Source: an uncultured bacterium (lineage in GTDB: Bacteria; Gemmatimonadota; Gemmatimonadetes; Longimicrobiales; RSA9). Taken from it: a stretch of DNA of 8,190 nt. Within the stretch, counting starts at the first letter, position 1. The number at the start of each line of letters is the position of its first letter. The stretch spans positions 1 through 8,190 of the forward strand of contig CALBZE010000052.1 in the NCBI GenBank assembly GCA_937889645.1, written 5' to 3'. The notes below the pieces were generated by a model, which ran no database searches, was not told where the DNA came from, and saw only the letters and a program-made list of their open reading frames with translations. A program made the translations under genes and the position numbers. Of this stretch, positions 7,814 to 8,190 are shown one piece after another.

Positions 7814-7890
7814 CGGACCGCCCGGCGGGGATCGGCGTGGTCGCGACCCCGGTGGTCTCGTGTTCTGTCGTCTGGAAACGAGGCTCTTGA
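7810..7890 (+). CDS. Possible 26-residue peptide or truncated start of a lost sixth gene
   Basis: An ATG overlaps the methyltransferase stop as ATGA. It is preceded by a strong ribosome binding site (GGGAAGG, 7799-7805) 4 bases away, the usual layout for a translationally coupled next gene. The frame closes after 26 codons with TGA at 7888-7890, and no known protein is recognisable. The base composition drops right after it. Either a sixth gene was cut off here by deletion or recombination, or the frame is accidental, since the leader also lies within methyltransferase coding sequence. Confidence 0.25.
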   Translation: MTDRPAGIGVVATPVVSCSVVWKRGS

Positions 7891-7961
7891 AGCTTATCCG
7901 CACGATCGCGAAAGATTATCTTCCATATTGCCGGGGTGTTGCGGGGTTGCAAAAATCTTGG

Positions 7962-7983
7962 GATGAGAAACTCATCATATTTT
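7962..7983 (+). terminator. Possible weak factor-independent terminator of the operon
   Basis: GATGAG (7962-7967) and CTCATC (7971-7976) pair perfectly around an AAA loop and are followed by ATATTTT (7977-7983). The position, about 150 bases after the methyltransferase stop, suits the end of the operon. The stem is only six pairs with three A-T pairs, so it would be weak. Confidence 0.35.
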
Positions 7984-8027
7984 GAGATGCCCGGGCCCGA
8001 TTGCTGTCACGTCCGTGCAGGACCTCA

Positions 8028-8041
8028 GGGGCTTTCGCCCC
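8028..8041 (+). other. Small GC hairpin in the downstream flank
   Basis: GGGGC (8028-8032) and GCCCC (8037-8041) pair perfectly around a TTTC loop. No T-run follows, so it is not a standard terminator. It might be part of an RNA structure or a protein site, and its function is unknown. Confidence 0.25.
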
Positions 8042-8190
8042 GAGCGCAGGTGGCTAGGGCGCATCCGGCCCGGCCATGCGAGCTGTCAGGACGCCCTCGG
8101 CCTACGTTGCCGCTTGACCCGGTCTTGTAGGTCCGCAAGGGTAGCGTACCTTCTTCTGTGTAAAAGCGAACGGACCCACGGGTCTCCGGT

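Larger units (their letters stand above)
7891..8190. other. Downstream flank, no convincing gene
   Basis: This 300-base stretch begins with an AT-richer patch (7891-7980, about 44% GC) and returns to high GC afterwards. Short frames exist in all readings, including one at 7860-7985 that reads like a helical protein end (LLKLIRTIAKDYLPYCRGV in part) and one open to the window edge from about 7982, but none has a clear start or known motif. It contains two hairpins (7962-7976 and 8028-8041) and a palindrome GACCC-AC-GGGTC (8173-8184). No tRNA or rRNA is visible. Confidence 0.45.

Noticed and set aside
5402..7903. Long reverse-strand open frame of 833 codons opposite the methyltransferase and nuclease-like genes
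   Set aside because: It is an antisense shadow typical of high-GC coding DNA. The plus strand carries clear methyltransferase and DUF3883 motifs, while the reverse translation is Arg/Pro/Leu-rich with none.
7982..8190. Reading frame open from about 7982 to the window edge
   Set aside because: Very Arg/Cys-rich translation, only a TTG or GTG as possible start, no ribosome site and no known motif; it cannot be judged without sequence beyond the window.
1..8190. CRISPR array, tRNA, rRNA, insertion sequence or transposase
   Set aside because: No regularly spaced repeats, no cloverleaf or rRNA-like stretch, and no transposase or integrase motif were seen on either strand. Terminal repeats of the cassette were also not found.

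Overview
The window comes from a high-GC bacterium. The coding part is strongly GC-rich with G/C-biased third positions (one 60-base stretch counted at 2341-2400 is 70% GC). The taxon cannot be fixed from this DNA: no rRNA, tRNA or housekeeping gene is present. The flanks are less GC-rich, about 58% in bases 1-350 and about 59% in 7891-8190, with a patch at 7891-7980 of only about 44%. This fits a compact accessory cassette set in different surrounding DNA.

Layout: bases 1-355 hold no convincing gene. Five genes then run in one direction with short gaps or near-contact: (1) 356-1483, an unrecognised 375-residue protein with a C-terminal region that weakly resembles a restriction-endonuclease core without its acidic residues; (2) 1518-2921, a ParB/sulfiredoxin-fold protein; (3) 2924-4801, a compact SNF2-family helicase/translocase; (4) 4833-5726, a protein with a C-terminal DUF3883 (NO VEIN C-terminal) domain that keeps a PD-(D/E)XK-like signature; (5) 5807-7813, an amino-type DNA methyltransferase with a cysteine-rich insertion. 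A strongly led 26-codon reading frame overlaps the methyltransferase stop (ATGA) and ends at once, and the rest to 8190 looks non-coding.

Working together (inference): methyltransferase, nuclease-like protein, SNF2 motor and ParB-like protein in one operon make a plausible multi-gene restriction-modification or anti-phage defence system. The methyltransferase would mark self DNA, the SNF2 motor and ParB-like protein would load on or move along foreign DNA, and the DUF3883 protein is the best cutting candidate. None of the DISARM hallmark genes (drmA, the DUF1998 gene drmB, or the phospholipase-D gene drmC) lies in the window, and I cannot match this exact gene order to a named system. It is therefore the main candidate here for something poorly described.
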